A DNA stretch of 64,000 bases from an uncultured Lachnospiraceae bacterium (lineage in GTDB: Bacteria; Bacillota; Clostridia; Lachnospirales; Lachnospiraceae), in contig CAMUXE010000010.1 of assembly GCA_947164605.1 (NCBI GenBank), positions 1 to 64,000 of the forward strand, in the 5' to 3' direction. The position numbers and the translations under genes were made by a program. Below the pieces are notes generated by a model. The model was not told the origin of the DNA, searched no databases, and saw nothing but the letters and a program-made list of their open reading frames with translations. Positions 32,143 through 42,436 of this stretch are shown one piece after another; position 1 is the stretch's first letter, and each line of letters starts with the position of its first letter.

Positions 32143-33306
32143 TCAAAATAGCTCTTTGAGTATTCTTTCCATAATATCCAGGTTCTCGCTAGAGTAAAAT
32201 TCGTTGGTGTGGATAAATGTGAGCTGGTCATAGAATTCAGTTTTTTCACCCTTGTGGTTATCTATATTAGAAGTGTCCTGAGTAATGTAGATAGCACCCT
32301 TTTTATCATAGCTAAGAGATGATAAATAGTTATCCACAAGTAATCCACCAGCATGGTCACTACATCTTATGGACATAAGGACCTTCAAAGCCTCTTCTGG
32401 ACTGACATAGTCGCTATTATCATAAGTCTCGTTTTCTCTGTGGATAACTTGTTGAATAACTGTGTGGCTTATACCATCATAAGCCTCAAGTATGCAGTCA
32501 TAGCCCATGTTAAGTATTAGGTAGATAACTGAATATGTTGCCTTGTAGATAATATCCAGATTATCCCTGTAGCCCTTATCATCATTTTTTGATAAATCAA
32601 CAAGGACAACTTTCTTAGCAACATTTTCAGAGTTGTAGTGTCTGACATATAAATCATCCATTTTGAGGGATAAATTCCAGTGTATTCGGTTGATTTTATC
32701 TCCAGGCTGATATTTCTTAACATCTGAAAAGTCAGATTCCATGTGGCCTTTGACGCCAAAGGATTCTTCCTCTTCTGTGGATGAAAAGCTGGTAGCAATG
32801 CTGGTGTCTACTAATTTAGGCATTACAGTTATTATAAATTTCTTATTTAATTTCTTCCTAAAAAAAGTAAGACCCATCACATCCTGAACTATAAGCCTCT
32901 TTAAAGTTATAGTTACAATGCCTTCATGAATAGGGCAAATATCTGTGATTGTTGGATTGTCAGGATCTACAGGAATATTCTTGTAGGTTCTGTTACACTT
33001 ATCATCAGGATTTGAATACTCTATATGGAGTGTCAGATACTTTCTTCCTGAAAAAAAGGCTAAAAATGGAAGTTTGTTATTCTCCTCAATCATCAAGGAC
33101 AGGCTGTCACCATAGCTGATAGTGTGCTTTGTAACAGAAAAACTGCGTCTTGATTGTCTGTCATACAAAATAAGGAGAAGAAAGCCTAAAAATGGAATTA
33201 TTATTGCGACAAGAAGTAGGATATAAAAGGGATAATCAATATAAAGAACGTTGATATTGATTATTGCTGCCAGCACAATAATATAAAAAAATATTTTTTC
33301 AATCAT
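32143..33306 (-). CDS. DUF58 domain membrane protein
   Basis: 387 residues. Two N-terminal membrane helices (about residues 5-50) are followed by an immunoglobulin-like region and the DUF58 core, whose signature DVKKYQPGDKINRIHWNLS is at about residue 195. The fold resembles von Willebrand A domains. Usually encoded between moxR and a transglutaminase gene, as here. Function is likely in assembly or monitoring of envelope complexes; not established. Confidence 0.85.
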   Translation of the reverse strand: MIEKIFFYIIVLAAIININVLYIDYPFYILLLVAIIIPFLGFLLLILYDRQSRRSFSVTKHTISYGDSLSLMIEENNKLPFLAFFSGRKYLTLHIEYSNPDDKCNRTYKNIPVDPDNPTITDICPIHEGIVTITLKRLIVQDVMGLTFFRKKLNKKFIITVMPKLVDTSIATSFSSTEEEESFGVKGHMESDFSDVKKYQPGDKINRIHWNLSLKMDDLYVRHYNSENVAKKVVLVDLSKNDDKGYRDNLDIIYKATYSVIYLILNMGYDCILEAYDGISHTVIQQVIHRENETYDNSDYVSPEEALKVLMSIRCSDHAGGLLVDNYLSSLSYDKKGAIYITQDTSNIDNHKGEKTEFYDQLTFIHTNEFYSSENLDIMERILKELF

Positions 33307-33319
33307 ATTAGTCCTTGCC

Positions 33320-34276
33320 TTATTTAAAGCTGATAGTTGGAGCTTGTGTTGTCTTTAAAATATCATAGATTATATTTTCAGGTGTGAGTTCGCTGTTTCT
33401 TAAGCTGTTATCTACAACTATTCTGTGGCTTGCTGTGTAGGCAAATACGCTCTTTATATCTGAAGGCATTACGAAATCACGCACATTTAAGAAGGCGCAA
33501 GCCTTTGCCATAGCTATTGTAGAGATACTTCCTCTTGGGCTTATTCCCTGGAGAATATTGTCATTCTCTCTTGTTGCCTTTGCAAGTCTTGCAACATAGT
33601 CATATATAGAATCATCGACAGAGATTGTGTTGATGTAGTCCTGGATTTCAACTAGCTCTGCGGCAGTCATAACATTGGACGAAGGAATTTCTCTGCCAAC
33701 TTCCTTCTTATATTTCATAATGTTGATTTCATCCTCAATTGAAGGATAACCAAGGGAAATCTTGATCATGAATCTATCCATCTGAGATTCAGGTAATTTC
33801 TGGGTTCCAGCCGATCCAAATGGATTTTCAGTAGCTATAACTGTGAAAGGGTCTGGAATCATATATCTAACTGAATCAACAGTTACAGCCTGCTCCTCCA
33901 TAACCTCGAGCAGAGCAGACTGGGTTTTTGGAGATGTTCTGTTAATCTCATCTGCCAAGAGCAAATTACAAACTACAGCACCCTGCTTATATTCGAAATC
34001 GTTGGTTTTTCTGTTGTACATAGAATAACCGGTTACATCAGAAGGCATTACATCAGGTGTAAACTGAATTCTATTGAAATCAAGGCCCAAAACCTTGGAA
34101 AATGCTATGGCGAGAGTTGTCTTTCCAAGTCCAGGAATATCCTCAACTAAGACATGTCCTCTTGCAAGGATAGCCATAAGAATTTTGTTGATTGCTTCAT
34201 CCTTACCAATTACGGATTTCTGGATTTCTTCAATGACATTCTTTGTTTTTTCAAAATAAAATGTGTTTACGCTCAT
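33320..34276 (-). CDS. MoxR family AAA+ ATPase
   Basis: 318 residues from the ATG at 34276, chosen for its AGGAG ribosome binding site; the hydrophobic, repetitive 39-residue extension upstream is not credible. Walker A is DIPGLGKTT, Walker B LLADEINR, followed by the MoxR-typical TSPKTQSALLEVMEE. MoxR ATPases act as chaperones for metal-cofactor or envelope proteins. First gene of the three-gene operon lying between the two DnaA-box regions. Confidence 0.9.
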   Translation of the reverse strand: MSVNTFYFEKTKNVIEEIQKSVIGKDEAINKILMAILARGHVLVEDIPGLGKTTLAIAFSKVLGLDFNRIQFTPDVMPSDVTGYSMYNRKTNDFEYKQGAVVCNLLLADEINRTSPKTQSALLEVMEEQAVTVDSVRYMIPDPFTVIATENPFGSAGTQKLPESQMDRFMIKISLGYPSIEDEINIMKYKKEVGREIPSSNVMTAAELVEIQDYINTISVDDSIYDYVARLAKATRENDNILQGISPRGSISTIAMAKACAFLNVRDFVMPSDIKSVFAYTASHRIVVDNSLRNSELTPENIIYDILKTTQAPTISFK

Positions 34277-34901
34277 AATCTCTCCTATTAAAAATATTTT
34301 AAAAAATAATACAATCATCAAATGCGATACATATGTGATACAAATACAATATAAATGCAATATAAATACAATACAAATGTGATATATATGCAATTACATA
34401 TATAATTACATGAGCGATTACATATGTAATTATATATGTTATTATATAAAAATTAATTTTCAAGCAAGATGAAACCAAAATATATTCTATCACAATATGA
34501 AGAATTAGACACCTAGTATATAAGAAATGTTGATAACTTGCAATTGAATGTGTATAACTTTGTATATATCCACAAAAATTATGTGTATAACTTGTTGATT
34601 TCTTGTTAGTAAGTAGGGGAAAAATTAAAAAATGGGTCAAAAAGGCTATTTTTCCACATTTTTAATTTTAACTTTTACACAATCCACAAAATCCCGTGGA
34701 TACTGGCTTTGAAAAAATTTTTTTTTAAAAATCCCAATTAATACTGCACTTTTCCACATGTTATTCACACAATGTGGAAAAGTTAAAAAGATTTGTGAAA
34801 AAGTCTCCATACAAGAGATAGTATTATCCACATTGTCCAGATACTAAATGTTGAGAAAGGCATAAATCTACGTTTTTTTTAGTAAATATTTGAAAATAAT
34901 C
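34277..34901. other. rpmH-side oriC region with DnaA boxes
   Basis: 625 bases without a credible gene. One perfect DnaA box lies at 34824-34832. One-mismatch boxes lie at 34549-34557, 34582-34590, 34651-34659, 34761-34769 and, as TTTTCCACA/TGTGGAAAA, 34750-34758 and 34773-34781; more degenerate ones lie near 34566 and 34696. Bases 34310-34450 are extremely AT-rich, with overlapping imperfect repeats of ATACAAATGTGATAT and AATATAAATGCAATA types, a possible unwinding element. This equals the rpmH-dnaA spacer of other Firmicutes, except that dnaA is 4.9 kb away. Confidence 0.7.
34824..34832 (+). promoter_or_regulatory. DnaA box, perfect
   Basis: TTATCCACA, exact match to the consensus, about 70 bases before the rpmH promoter. 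Confidence 0.8.
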
Positions 34902-34930
34902 TTGACTTGCCTTGGGGAAATTAATATAAT
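34902..34930 (+). promoter_or_regulatory. sigma-A promoter of rpmH
   Basis: TTGACT, 17 bases, TATAAT. A near-consensus promoter about 100 bases before the rpmH start, giving a leader of about 95 bases that contains no obvious terminator. Confidence 0.85.
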
Positions 34931-35033
34931 ATTGAACGATGTTTTATCAAGAAGCAATATTTCTGCCATATATAAATCCGCTTGAATAAAGTGTTTAGGC
35001 GGAGATTTGGTAAAAGAAGGAGGTGTATATTCT

Positions 35034-35168
35034 ATGAAGATGACATTTCAGCCAAAAAAGAGACAGAGAGCTAAGGTTCACGGTTTCAGATCAAGAATGA
35101 GTACAGCAAACGGAAGAAAAGTTATTTCAGCTAGAAGAGCTAAAGGTAGAAAGAGCCTTACAGTTTGA
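35034..35168 (+). CDS. rpmH: ribosomal protein bL34
   Basis: 44 residues: begins [19 protein letters not shown] and ends [10 protein letters not shown], the whole family in length and sequence. AAGGAGG lies eight bases before the ATG. First gene of the rightward series rnpA-yidD-yidC-jag-mnmE-mnmG-rsmG. Confidence 0.98.
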   Translation: MKMTFQPKKRQRAKVHGFRSRMSTANGRKVISARRAKGRKSLTV

Positions 35169-35182
35169 TTACGTTTGAATTT

Positions 35183-35231
35183 ATGGCAGATAGGTGCATT
35201 AAGCTTTTACAAGCAAGCATTTATCTGCCAT
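35183..35231 (+). other. 10-bp inverted repeat between rpmH and rnpA
   Basis: ATGGCAGATA at 35183-35192 pairs perfectly with TATCTGCCAT at 35222-35231 around a 29-base loop. There is no U-tract, so it is more likely a processing or stability hairpin that sets the different amounts of L34 and RnpA than a full terminator. Confidence 0.5.
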
Positions 35232-35294
35232 TTGTCATATGTAAGGTGATTTTAAGATTATTTAAAGATTATTTTAGAAAAGAAGTATGGCAAT

Positions 35295-35675
35295 ATGAAA
35301 TATGCAGATTTTGAAACATTAAGTTCCAACCGTGATTTTAGCCGAGTATATAACAAGCATCAGTCTAAGGCAGACAGATATATGGTTATGTACATTTTGG
35401 AGAATGGTAGTGATACGTTAAGGTTGGGCGTATCAGTTAGTAAAAAAGTCGGGAATAGTATCGTCCGACACAGACTTGCCAGGTTGATAAGAGAGAGCTT
35501 TAGGCTTAATAGCAAAAGCATTATGAAAGGCTACGATATAGTTTTTGTGGCCAGAAACAACCTTAAGGGCAAGGGTTTCTATGAAACTCAGAAATCAATG
35601 CTTCATCTTTTGAAAGCAAGTTCAATATTGATGGAGAGTGAAAATGATAAGAAAGATTCTGATAGGAATCATTAG
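35295..35675 (+). CDS. rnpA: ribonuclease P protein component
   Basis: 126 residues, basic. Conserved core [25 protein letters not shown] contains the RNA-binding RNR-like helix. Partner of the RNase P RNA (not in the window) in tRNA 5' processing. Its 3' end overlaps the start of yidD. Confidence 0.95.
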   Translation: MKYADFETLSSNRDFSRVYNKHQSKADRYMVMYILENGSDTLRLGVSVSKKVGNSIVRHRLARLIRESFRLNSKSIMKGYDIVFVARNNLKGKGFYETQKSMLHLLKASSILMESENDKKDSDRNH

Positions 35676-35904
35676 ATTTTATCAAAAGGTACTCTCTCCA
35701 ATGAAGGGGAGAGCTACCTGTATTTATTATCCTACTTGTTCAGAGTACACTGCTAGCGCAATTAAAATCCATGGGCCTATTTTGGGCATTTTGATGGGAT
35801 TTTATAGGATATTAAGATGCAATCCCTTTTCAAAGGGAGGCTATGACCCGGTTCCAATAGAACCGATTTTTAAGAAAAAGAAAAAAAATTCGAAAGGAAG
35901 GTAG
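35644..35904 (+). CDS. yidD: membrane protein insertion efficiency factor YidD
   Basis: 86 residues from the ATG at 35644, preferred over a GTG six bases upstream because GGAG then lies seven bases away. The family signature [19 protein letters not shown] and the [14 protein letters not shown] end are present. It assists YidC. Overlaps rnpA by 32 bases. Confidence 0.95.
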   Translation: MIRKILIGIIRFYQKVLSPMKGRATCIYYPTCSEYTASAIKIHGPILGILMGFYRILRCNPFSKGGYDPVPIEPIFKKKKKNSKGR

Positions 35905-35908
35905 ATTA

Positions 35909-37195
35909 TTGCAGGCTATATATACAGTAATTGAACCTATTGCAACTCTTCTCGGTTGGCTTATGAATATCCTTTTTAATGGATTAGAGGCAATGGGAAT
36001 AGGAAATATTGCTATAGCAATCATCATATTCACAATTATTATCAGATTGATTCTCTTCCCATTGACTTACAAGCAGTCAAAGATGCAGAAACTCAATTCG
36101 ATAATTGCACCAGAAGTTAGAAAAATTCAGCAGAAGTACGGCGACAACAAGAATGACCCAGCTACTATGCAGAAGATTCAGGAAGAGACTAAGGCAGTTT
36201 ATGAGAAGTATGGCGCATCACAGTTTGGTGGATGTTTACAGTTACTTATCCAGTTTCCAATACTTTTAGCTCTCTACCGTGTATTCCAGAGAATACCTAT
36301 GTACATCGGATCAATTAAGAATATCTATGTAAATATTCTTTCTTCTGACGGTGGATTATGGTCAAATGCTGGATTTGCCGAGTACATGTCAGCAAACTTT
36401 AAGACTAGCATGATTTCAAATCCTGATTGGAATAATGTAAACGATGCTGTTGTAGGCTTAAATGCACTCAGCCAGGATCAGTGGAATCAGGTTATGGACC
36501 AGTTTCCAAATGCTCATGACCTCATAGTGTCAAATCTTGACCAGGTTAACAGAATGAATACTCTCTTTGGAGTAAATGTTTCACAGATACCTACTCTTGG
36601 TTTAACACTCGCTGCACTTATACCTTTGCTTGCAGCTTTAGCTCAGTACTTAAGCACTAAGACAATGCAGAGCAAGCAGGAAATGGCAGCAATGGAGGAT
36701 AACCCAGCTGCAGCATCTATGAAGATGATGACAATTATGGGACCTTTGATGACAGCATTTATCGGATTCTCCGTACCAGCAGGCCTTGGTATTTACTGGA
36801 TTGCTACATCAGTATTTCAGACTGTTATGCAGATTTTAATCAACAGACATTTTGATAAGATTGGCACAGACAAGATTATTGAGAAGAGCATTGAAAAGCG
36901 TAACAAGAAGCTTGCAAAGAAGGGTATAGACCCTACAACAATCTCAAAGAATGCTACAAAGTCTACAAAGGCTGTAAGCAACGAGAATAAGATTAACGCT
37001 TCTAAGGCTAAGGCTGAATCTTTAGCTGCAAAGAAGAAAGAGAATGACAAGAAGATCAAGGACCTCTTACAGGAAGCAAAGAATGTGGATAAGAGCAGCA
37101 AAAAATCTTCTGATTCATCAAAAAAATCAGGACCAAAGTCTCTTGCAGACAGGGCAAATATGGTTTCTAAGTATAATGAGAAAAATAATAAATAA
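35909..37195 (+). CDS. yidC: membrane protein insertase YidC (SpoIIIJ/OxaA type)
   Basis: 428 residues, TTG start with GGAAGG upstream. Membrane segments at about residues 20-50, 95-115, 230-250 and 270-310. The conserved hydrophilic-groove Arg lies in the first core helix region (FTIIIRLILFPLTYKQSKM). The C-terminal ~90 residues are a highly charged Lys/Ser-rich cytoplasmic tail, which binds ribosomes in homologues. Inserts membrane proteins alone or with Sec. No signal peptidase II lipobox was seen. Confidence 0.93.
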   Translation: MQAIYTVIEPIATLLGWLMNILFNGLEAMGIGNIAIAIIIFTIIIRLILFPLTYKQSKMQKLNSIIAPEVRKIQQKYGDNKNDPATMQKIQEETKAVYEKYGASQFGGCLQLLIQFPILLALYRVFQRIPMYIGSIKNIYVNILSSDGGLWSNAGFAEYMSANFKTSMISNPDWNNVNDAVVGLNALSQDQWNQVMDQFPNAHDLIVSNLDQVNRMNTLFGVNVSQIPTLGLTLAALIPLLAALAQYLSTKTMQSKQEMAAMEDNPAAASMKMMTIMGPLMTAFIGFSVPAGLGIYWIATSVFQTVMQILINRHFDKIGTDKIIEKSIEKRNKKLAKKGIDPTTISKNATKSTKAVSNENKINASKAKAESLAAKKKENDKKIKDLLQEAKNVDKSSKKSSDSSKKSGPKSLADRANMVSKYNEKNNK

Positions 37196-37212
37196 TTGGG
37201 GAGAATTTACAG

Positions 37213-38211
37213 ATGGACGAAAAATTTATTGAGGTAAGTGGCAGAAATGTAGAGGAAGCACTCACAAATGCAGTTACTAAGCTTGCAACACCAAGTGATA
37301 GAATTATTTATGAAGTTATTGAAAAAGGAAGCAATGGAGTTCTCGGAATTGGTAAGAAGCCTGCTATCATCAAGGCAAGAGTAAAGACTGATGAAGAGCT
37401 TTTAGCTGACATCAAGGAAGAGCAGATGAAGGCTAGACTTGAAGAGCAGGAGAAGCTTGCAGAAAAGGCTAAGACAGCAGTAGAGGCAAATACAGCATCT
37501 GAGGCTAGAGTTGAGACTCCTAAGACAGAAGTTAAGTCAGAAGCTAAGATTGAGGCTAAGGCTGAAAAGAAGGCAGAGCCTAAGACAGAAGTTAAGGCAG
37601 AGGCTAAGGCTGAGGCTAAGGCAGATGCTAAAGCCAGCGATAATTCTCTTAGAGAGGATGATGAGAAGAATGAGAAGTACACAAGCGTTCTCAGCCATGA
37701 AGAGATTGAAAAGAGAGTTAAGGACTTCCTTGACGGCGTATTTGCTGCAATGAATATGCAGGTTGAAATCAAGTTTGATTTCTCTGATCCAGAGTGTGTT
37801 GATATTGACCTTCTTGGAGACAACATGGGTGTACTTATCGGTAAGAGAGGACAGACACTCGATTCACTTCAGTATCTTACAAGTCTTGTTGTTAACAAGG
37901 GTAAGAACAAGTATGTAAGAATTAAGCTTGATACTGAGGATTACAGAAAGAGAAGAAAAGAGACTCTTGAGAACCTTGCTAAGAATTTAGCTTACAAGGT
38001 TAAGAGAAGCAGAAGATCAGTTTCTCTTGAACCTATGAATCCATATGAGAGAAGAATTATCCACTCAGCACTTCAGAATGATCGTTTTGTATCAACAAGA
38101 AGTGAGGGTGAAGAGCCTTTCAGACATGTTATTGTATTCATAGACAAGGATAAGAACCAGGATAGAGCTTCTGACAGAAACTCAGATAGAAAGCAGAATA
38201 GAGCTGAATAA
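37213..38211 (+). CDS. jag: RNA-binding protein Jag (KhpB)
   Basis: 332 residues, longer than the usual ~210. Jag_N domain at residues 1-50 (VSGRNVEEALTNAV), a KH-like domain at about 165-245 (LIGKRGQTLDSLQYL) and an R3H domain at about 255-310 (PYERRIIHSALQND). The extra length is an Ala/Lys/Glu repeat linker at about 75-150 with units such as AEAKAEAK. KhpB with KhpA binds RNA and controls cell division in streptococci. Ends three bases before mnmE. Confidence 0.92.
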   Translation: MDEKFIEVSGRNVEEALTNAVTKLATPSDRIIYEVIEKGSNGVLGIGKKPAIIKARVKTDEELLADIKEEQMKARLEEQEKLAEKAKTAVEANTASEARVETPKTEVKSEAKIEAKAEKKAEPKTEVKAEAKAEAKADAKASDNSLREDDEKNEKYTSVLSHEEIEKRVKDFLDGVFAAMNMQVEIKFDFSDPECVDIDLLGDNMGVLIGKRGQTLDSLQYLTSLVVNKGKNKYVRIKLDTEDYRKRRKETLENLAKNLAYKVKRSRRSVSLEPMNPYERRIIHSALQNDRFVSTRSEGEEPFRHVIVFIDKDKNQDRASDRNSDRKQNRAE

Positions 38212-38214
38212 AAA

Positions 38215-39606
38215 ATGGAACGTACGATTGCTGCGATATCAACCGGTACGATGAATAGTGGAGGCATCAGCATCGTCCGAATGAGCGGTGCTGATGCCAT
38301 TCTTATTGCTGACAAAGTTTTTGAGGCTAAGAATGGTAAAAGTCTTGCAGATGCTGCATCTCACACAGTTCACTACGGTTTGATAAAGGATGACCAAAAG
38401 GTCATAGATGAGGCTTTGGTAATACTTATGAAAGCCCCAAATACATATACCAGACAGGACATTGTGGAAATTAATTGTCACGGTGGAATCCTGGTTACAA
38501 GGCTTGTGCTGGAGACTCTTTTAAAGCACGGAGCCGTCTTGGCTGAACCTGGCGAGTTTACTAAGCTGGCCTTCTTAAACGGAAGAATAGACTTATCCCA
38601 GGCTGAGGCTGTTATTGATTTGATTAATTCAGGCAACAAATATGCTTTAAAAGCCTCAGTTGGTCAGTTGAAAGGAAAGTTATCCACAGCCGTAAGAGGC
38701 TTAAGAGATGACATTCTTGACAAGATAGCCTATATTGAGGCGGCTCTTGATGATCCTGAACATTATGACTTGACAGATTATGTTGATTACTTGTGGAAAA
38801 ATGTGGAAAACTATGTGGACAATGTGGAAAAGCTTTTAGCCACATCCGACGAAGGCCGCATAATTAAAGAGGGAATCAATACGTGCATATTGGGGAAAAC
38901 TAATGTTGGTAAGTCAAGTCTGCTAAATGCCTTAGCAAAAGAGGAGCTTGCAATTGTCACAGACATAGCTGGAACTACCAGAGATGCTGTAAAAGAGCAG
39001 GTTATGATTGATGGTATCATGCTCAATCTTATAGATACGGCAGGTATCAGAGAGACTGATGACATTGTGGAAAACATTGGTATTAACAAGGCTAAGGACT
39101 ATGCCAGAAAGGCTGAGTTAGTTATCCACGTTCTCGATGGCTCTAAATCTATAAGTCAGGAGGACCTGAGTATTATAGAGAGTTTAAAGGACAAGAAGGT
39201 TATAACAATTATCAACAAGTCAGACCTTGACTCAAAGCTTGATTGTCAAGTCTTAGAGAGGGAGCTTAAAGATAAGTATAGTCTTGAAGCTAAGGTTATT
39301 AGACTATCAGCCCTTACAGGTCAGGGACTTGACGAACTGGGAGCTGCTATAAAGGATATGTTCTTTAAAGGCCATATTCAGGCAGATGAAGATATTGTTA
39401 TTATGAATGAGCGTCACAGATCACTCCTTATAGAGACACTTGAAAGTTTAAAGAAGGTTGAATCAGGTATCAGGGAGGGCTTTACAGAAGACTTTTTAAC
39501 AATTGATCTGATGGATGCATACGAAAAACTTGGTTTGATAATTGGCCAGCAAGTGGAAGATGATCTCGCTGACAGGATATTTGCCAAGTTCTGTATGGGT
39601 AAGTAG
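38215..39606 (+). CDS. mnmE: tRNA modification GTPase MnmE
   Basis: 463 residues. N-terminal folate-binding domain ([19 protein letters not shown]), a G domain at about 220-380 with P-loop [17 protein letters not shown] and NKSD, and the C-terminal FCMGK whose Cys is in the family CxGK motif. With MnmG it makes cmnm5U at the wobble base of tRNAs. Confidence 0.97.
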   Translation: MERTIAAISTGTMNSGGISIVRMSGADAILIADKVFEAKNGKSLADAASHTVHYGLIKDDQKVIDEALVILMKAPNTYTRQDIVEINCHGGILVTRLVLETLLKHGAVLAEPGEFTKLAFLNGRIDLSQAEAVIDLINSGNKYALKASVGQLKGKLSTAVRGLRDDILDKIAYIEAALDDPEHYDLTDYVDYLWKNVENYVDNVEKLLATSDEGRIIKEGINTCILGKTNVGKSSLLNALAKEELAIVTDIAGTTRDAVKEQVMIDGIMLNLIDTAGIRETDDIVENIGINKAKDYARKAELVIHVLDGSKSISQEDLSIIESLKDKKVITIINKSDLDSKLDCQVLERELKDKYSLEAKVIRLSALTGQGLDELGAAIKDMFFKGHIQADEDIVIMNERHRSLLIETLESLKKVESGIREGFTEDFLTIDLMDAYEKLGLIIGQQVEDDLADRIFAKFCMGK

Positions 39607-39620
39607 AAAGGAAGTTTACT

Positions 39621-41504
39621 ATGCCACATATCACGGAAGAATATGATGTAGTAGTTGTCGGAGCTGGACATGCTGGCTGCGAGGCTGCTTTAGCCAGTGC
39701 TAGATTGGGACTTGAGACAATCTGCTTTACAGTCAGCAATGACAGTATTGCTCTTATGCCATGCAATCCAAATATAGGTGGCAGCTCAAAAGGCCATCTT
39801 GTAAGGGAGATAGATGCACTTGGCGGTGAGATGGGAAAGAATATAGATGCAACATTTATCCAGTCCAAGATGCTTAACACTTCTAAGGGACCTGCAGTTC
39901 ATTCACTTAGAGCTCAGGCTGACAAGTCTGAATATTCGAGACGTATGAGAAGTACCCTTGAAAATCAGGAGCACCTCATCGTAAGGCAGGCAGAGGTAGC
40001 TGAGCTTATTGTTGAGGACGGAGTTGTAGGCGGAGTTAAGACTGTGTCTGGTGCAACATATCGTGCCAAGGCAGTAGTTCTTTGTACAGGTGTTTACCTC
40101 AAGGCTAGATGTATCTACGGTGATATTAGTTATGAGACAGGCCCTAACGGTCTTATGCCTGCTAGCAAACTCACAGAATCCCTGATTAAAAACGGAATTG
40201 AGGTCAGAAGGTTCAAGACAGGTACACCAGCCAGAGTTGACAAGAGATCTATAGATTTCAGCAAGATGGAGGAGCAGTTTGGAGATAAGGAAGTAATACC
40301 TTTTTCTTTTACTACCGACAGGGCAAGTGTACAGAAGGAGCAAGTTTCTTGCTGGCTTACTTACACCAATGAAGAGACTCATAAAATTATCAGGGACAAT
40401 ATAGATAGATCGCCCTTATATTCTGGAGTTATCCACTCAACAGGACCTAGATATTGTCCATCGATTGAGGATAAGGTCGTAAAATTTGCCGATAAAGACA
40501 GACATCAGGTCTTTATAGAGCCTGAAGGTTTTTACACCAATGAGATGTATCTGGGAGGCATGTCATCTTCAATGCCAGAGGATGTCCAGTACGCTATGTA
40601 TAAGACAGTTCCTGGTCTTGAAAATGTCAAGATTATTAGAAATGCTTATGCTATCGAGTATGATTGCATCAATGCTATTCAGTTGAGACCAAGTCTTGAG
40701 TTTAAAAAAATCAAGGGTCTTTTCTCAGGTGGCCAGATTAATGGAAGTTCTGGTTATGAGGAGGCTGCAGCTCAGGGACTTGTTGCCGGCATCAATGCAG
40801 CTCTCAGCGTAAAGAAAGAGGAACCACTTATCTTAGACCGCTCACAGGCTTATATAGGTGTTCTTATAGATGATCTTGTAACCAAGGAGACTATGGAGCC
40901 TTACCGTATGATGACTTCCAGAGCTGAGTACAGACTTATACTTCGCCAGGACAATGCGGATGAGAGATTGACAAAGCTTGGTTATAGGGTAGGTCTTATC
41001 GACCAGGAGCGTATGGATAAGACTATAGAGAAGTATAATCTTGTTAAAGATGAAGTTGAGAGAGTCAGAGGGGTCAATGTAGGCACTTCCGACCAGGTTC
41101 AGGAAGTCTTAAGAAGGTGCGGCAGCCAGGAATTAACAACTGGTACTAGTCTTGCAGACTTAATCAAGAGACCAGAACTCTCTTATCAGGCTCTTGCTGA
41201 GATTGATAAGTACAGGCCAGAACTAGCTGTAGAAGTTGCAGAGCAGGTCAATATTTATCTCAAATACGAGGGCTATATAAGCAGACAGTTAAGACAGGTA
41301 GAGCATTTTAAGAAACTTGAGAATAAGATTATTCCAGAAAACCTTGATTACGACAGCATACAGGGCTTGAGAATAGAGGCTAAGCAAAAACTTGCTAAGC
41401 TGAGACCTCACTCAATAGGTCAGGCATCAAGAATTTCAGGAGTATCGCCTGCTGATATATCAGTTTTGCTTGTAAGTTTAGAGACAAGGTCACGCCGCGG
41501 CTAA
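39621..41504 (+). CDS. mnmG: tRNA uridine 5-carboxymethylaminomethyl modification enzyme MnmG
   Basis: 627 residues. FAD-binding [20 protein letters not shown] near residue 10, [22 protein letters not shown], and the conserved [11 protein letters not shown] and [14 protein letters not shown] signatures. Partner of MnmE, encoded 14 bases upstream. AAAGGAAG ribosome binding site. Confidence 0.97.
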   Translation: MPHITEEYDVVVVGAGHAGCEAALASARLGLETICFTVSNDSIALMPCNPNIGGSSKGHLVREIDALGGEMGKNIDATFIQSKMLNTSKGPAVHSLRAQADKSEYSRRMRSTLENQEHLIVRQAEVAELIVEDGVVGGVKTVSGATYRAKAVVLCTGVYLKARCIYGDISYETGPNGLMPASKLTESLIKNGIEVRRFKTGTPARVDKRSIDFSKMEEQFGDKEVIPFSFTTDRASVQKEQVSCWLTYTNEETHKIIRDNIDRSPLYSGVIHSTGPRYCPSIEDKVVKFADKDRHQVFIEPEGFYTNEMYLGGMSSSMPEDVQYAMYKTVPGLENVKIIRNAYAIEYDCINAIQLRPSLEFKKIKGLFSGGQINGSSGYEEAAAQGLVAGINAALSVKKEEPLILDRSQAYIGVLIDDLVTKETMEPYRMMTSRAEYRLILRQDNADERLTKLGYRVGLIDQERMDKTIEKYNLVKDEVERVRGVNVGTSDQVQEVLRRCGSQELTTGTSLADLIKRPELSYQALAEIDKYRPELAVEVAEQVNIYLKYEGYISRQLRQVEHFKKLENKIIPENLDYDSIQGLRIEAKQKLAKLRPHSIGQASRISGVSPADISVLLVSLETRSRRG

Positions 41505-41578
41505 GAAGGCTTAAGTTGGAATGATTAAGTTATAAGGCTTAAGTTTATGTGACATACACGAAAGGATTGTCGATAAAG

Positions 41579-42325
41579 ATGAATAGAGATGAATTCGTAT
41601 CTAGCCTGGAAAAAATAGATGTGAGTCTAAGTCAGAATCAGGCAGATATGCTTGATAAATACTATGAGATGCTGATTGAGAAGAATAAGGTTATGAACCT
41701 GACAGCTATCACAGACTATGAAGAAGTACTTATTAAGCACTTTTTCGACAGTCTGACCTTGAGATATGCCTTAAATAAGGCTGGAATCTCAGAAGAGCTT
41801 GATGGTAAGACATTGGTCGATGTTGGAACTGGAGCTGGCTTTCCTGGTATGGTCCTAAAAGTTGCCTACCCTAAGCTTAAGGTAACCTTGCTTGACTCAT
41901 TGAATAAGAGACTCAACTTCCTCAATGAGGTTATTGATGAACTCAAGTTAGAGGATATCAATACAGTCCATGCTAGAGCTGAGGAGGGAGCAAGAAATAA
42001 GGCTCACAGAGAGAGCTATGATTTAGGAGTCTCAAGGGCCGTGGCTAATATGGCTACTCTCACAGAGTACGTGCTTCCCTACGTCAAGCTTGGAGGCTTA
42101 TTCATAGCATATAAGTCCCAGACAGCTGATGAGGAGCTTGAAAGTGCCAAGAAGGCAATTGCTCTTATGGGCGGAGAAATCGTAGATAATATAAAGTTTG
42201 AAATAAAGGATATTGATGGCACTTCTATGGAGAGAGATCTTGTGATAATCAAGAAGGTCAAAAAGACACCTGCCAAGTATCCTAGAAAAGCCGGAACCCC
42301 AAGCAAGGAGCCTATAGTGGGTTAA
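41579..42325 (+). CDS. rsmG: 16S rRNA (guanine527-N7) methyltransferase RsmG
   Basis: 248 residues from the ATG at 41579, supported by AAAGGA 12 bases upstream; a GTG at 41549 is an alternative. SAM-binding loop DVGTGAGFPGMVLK and the DSLNKRLNFL acidic motif identify it. Methylates G527 in the 530 loop. In Bacillus noc follows here; in this genome it is replaced by the suf operon. Confidence 0.95.
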   Translation: MNRDEFVSSLEKIDVSLSQNQADMLDKYYEMLIEKNKVMNLTAITDYEEVLIKHFFDSLTLRYALNKAGISEELDGKTLVDVGTGAGFPGMVLKVAYPKLKVTLLDSLNKRLNFLNEVIDELKLEDINTVHARAEEGARNKAHRESYDLGVSRAVANMATLTEYVLPYVKLGGLFIAYKSQTADEELESAKKAIALMGGEIVDNIKFEIKDIDGTSMERDLVIIKKVKKTPAKYPRKAGTPSKEPIVG

Positions 42326-42360
42326 CCTTGATTTTTATGGGATTAGTTGTATAATAAAAC

Positions 42361-42407
42361 ATACTATGCCGCTATAGATTAAAATGGCATAGTGTATTTA
42401 GATTTTT
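42361..42407 (+). terminator. probable terminator after rsmG
   Basis: ATACTATGCC at 42361-42370 pairs with GGCATAGT-like sequence at 42386-42396 across a 15-base loop, followed by an interrupted T-run to 42407. It would end the rpmH-rsmG series before sufC. Confidence 0.5.
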
Positions 42408-42436
42408 AGAAAGCTATTTAGCAGAATGGAGTATAT

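Noticed and set aside
32025-32249. (-) frame overlapping the DUF58 end
   Set aside because: Translation is a repeat-derived artefact (QANSKKYF units) and overlaps a real gene.
34277-34640. Open frames in the AT-rich region upstream of moxR, including an extension of MoxR
   Set aside because: Repetitive Tyr/Ile/His-rich translations produced by microrepeats; the true moxR start at 34276 has an AGGAG site.
37308-37826. Long antisense frame over jag
   Set aside because: Ser/Ala/Leu-rich shadow of the AEAK repeat coding sequence.
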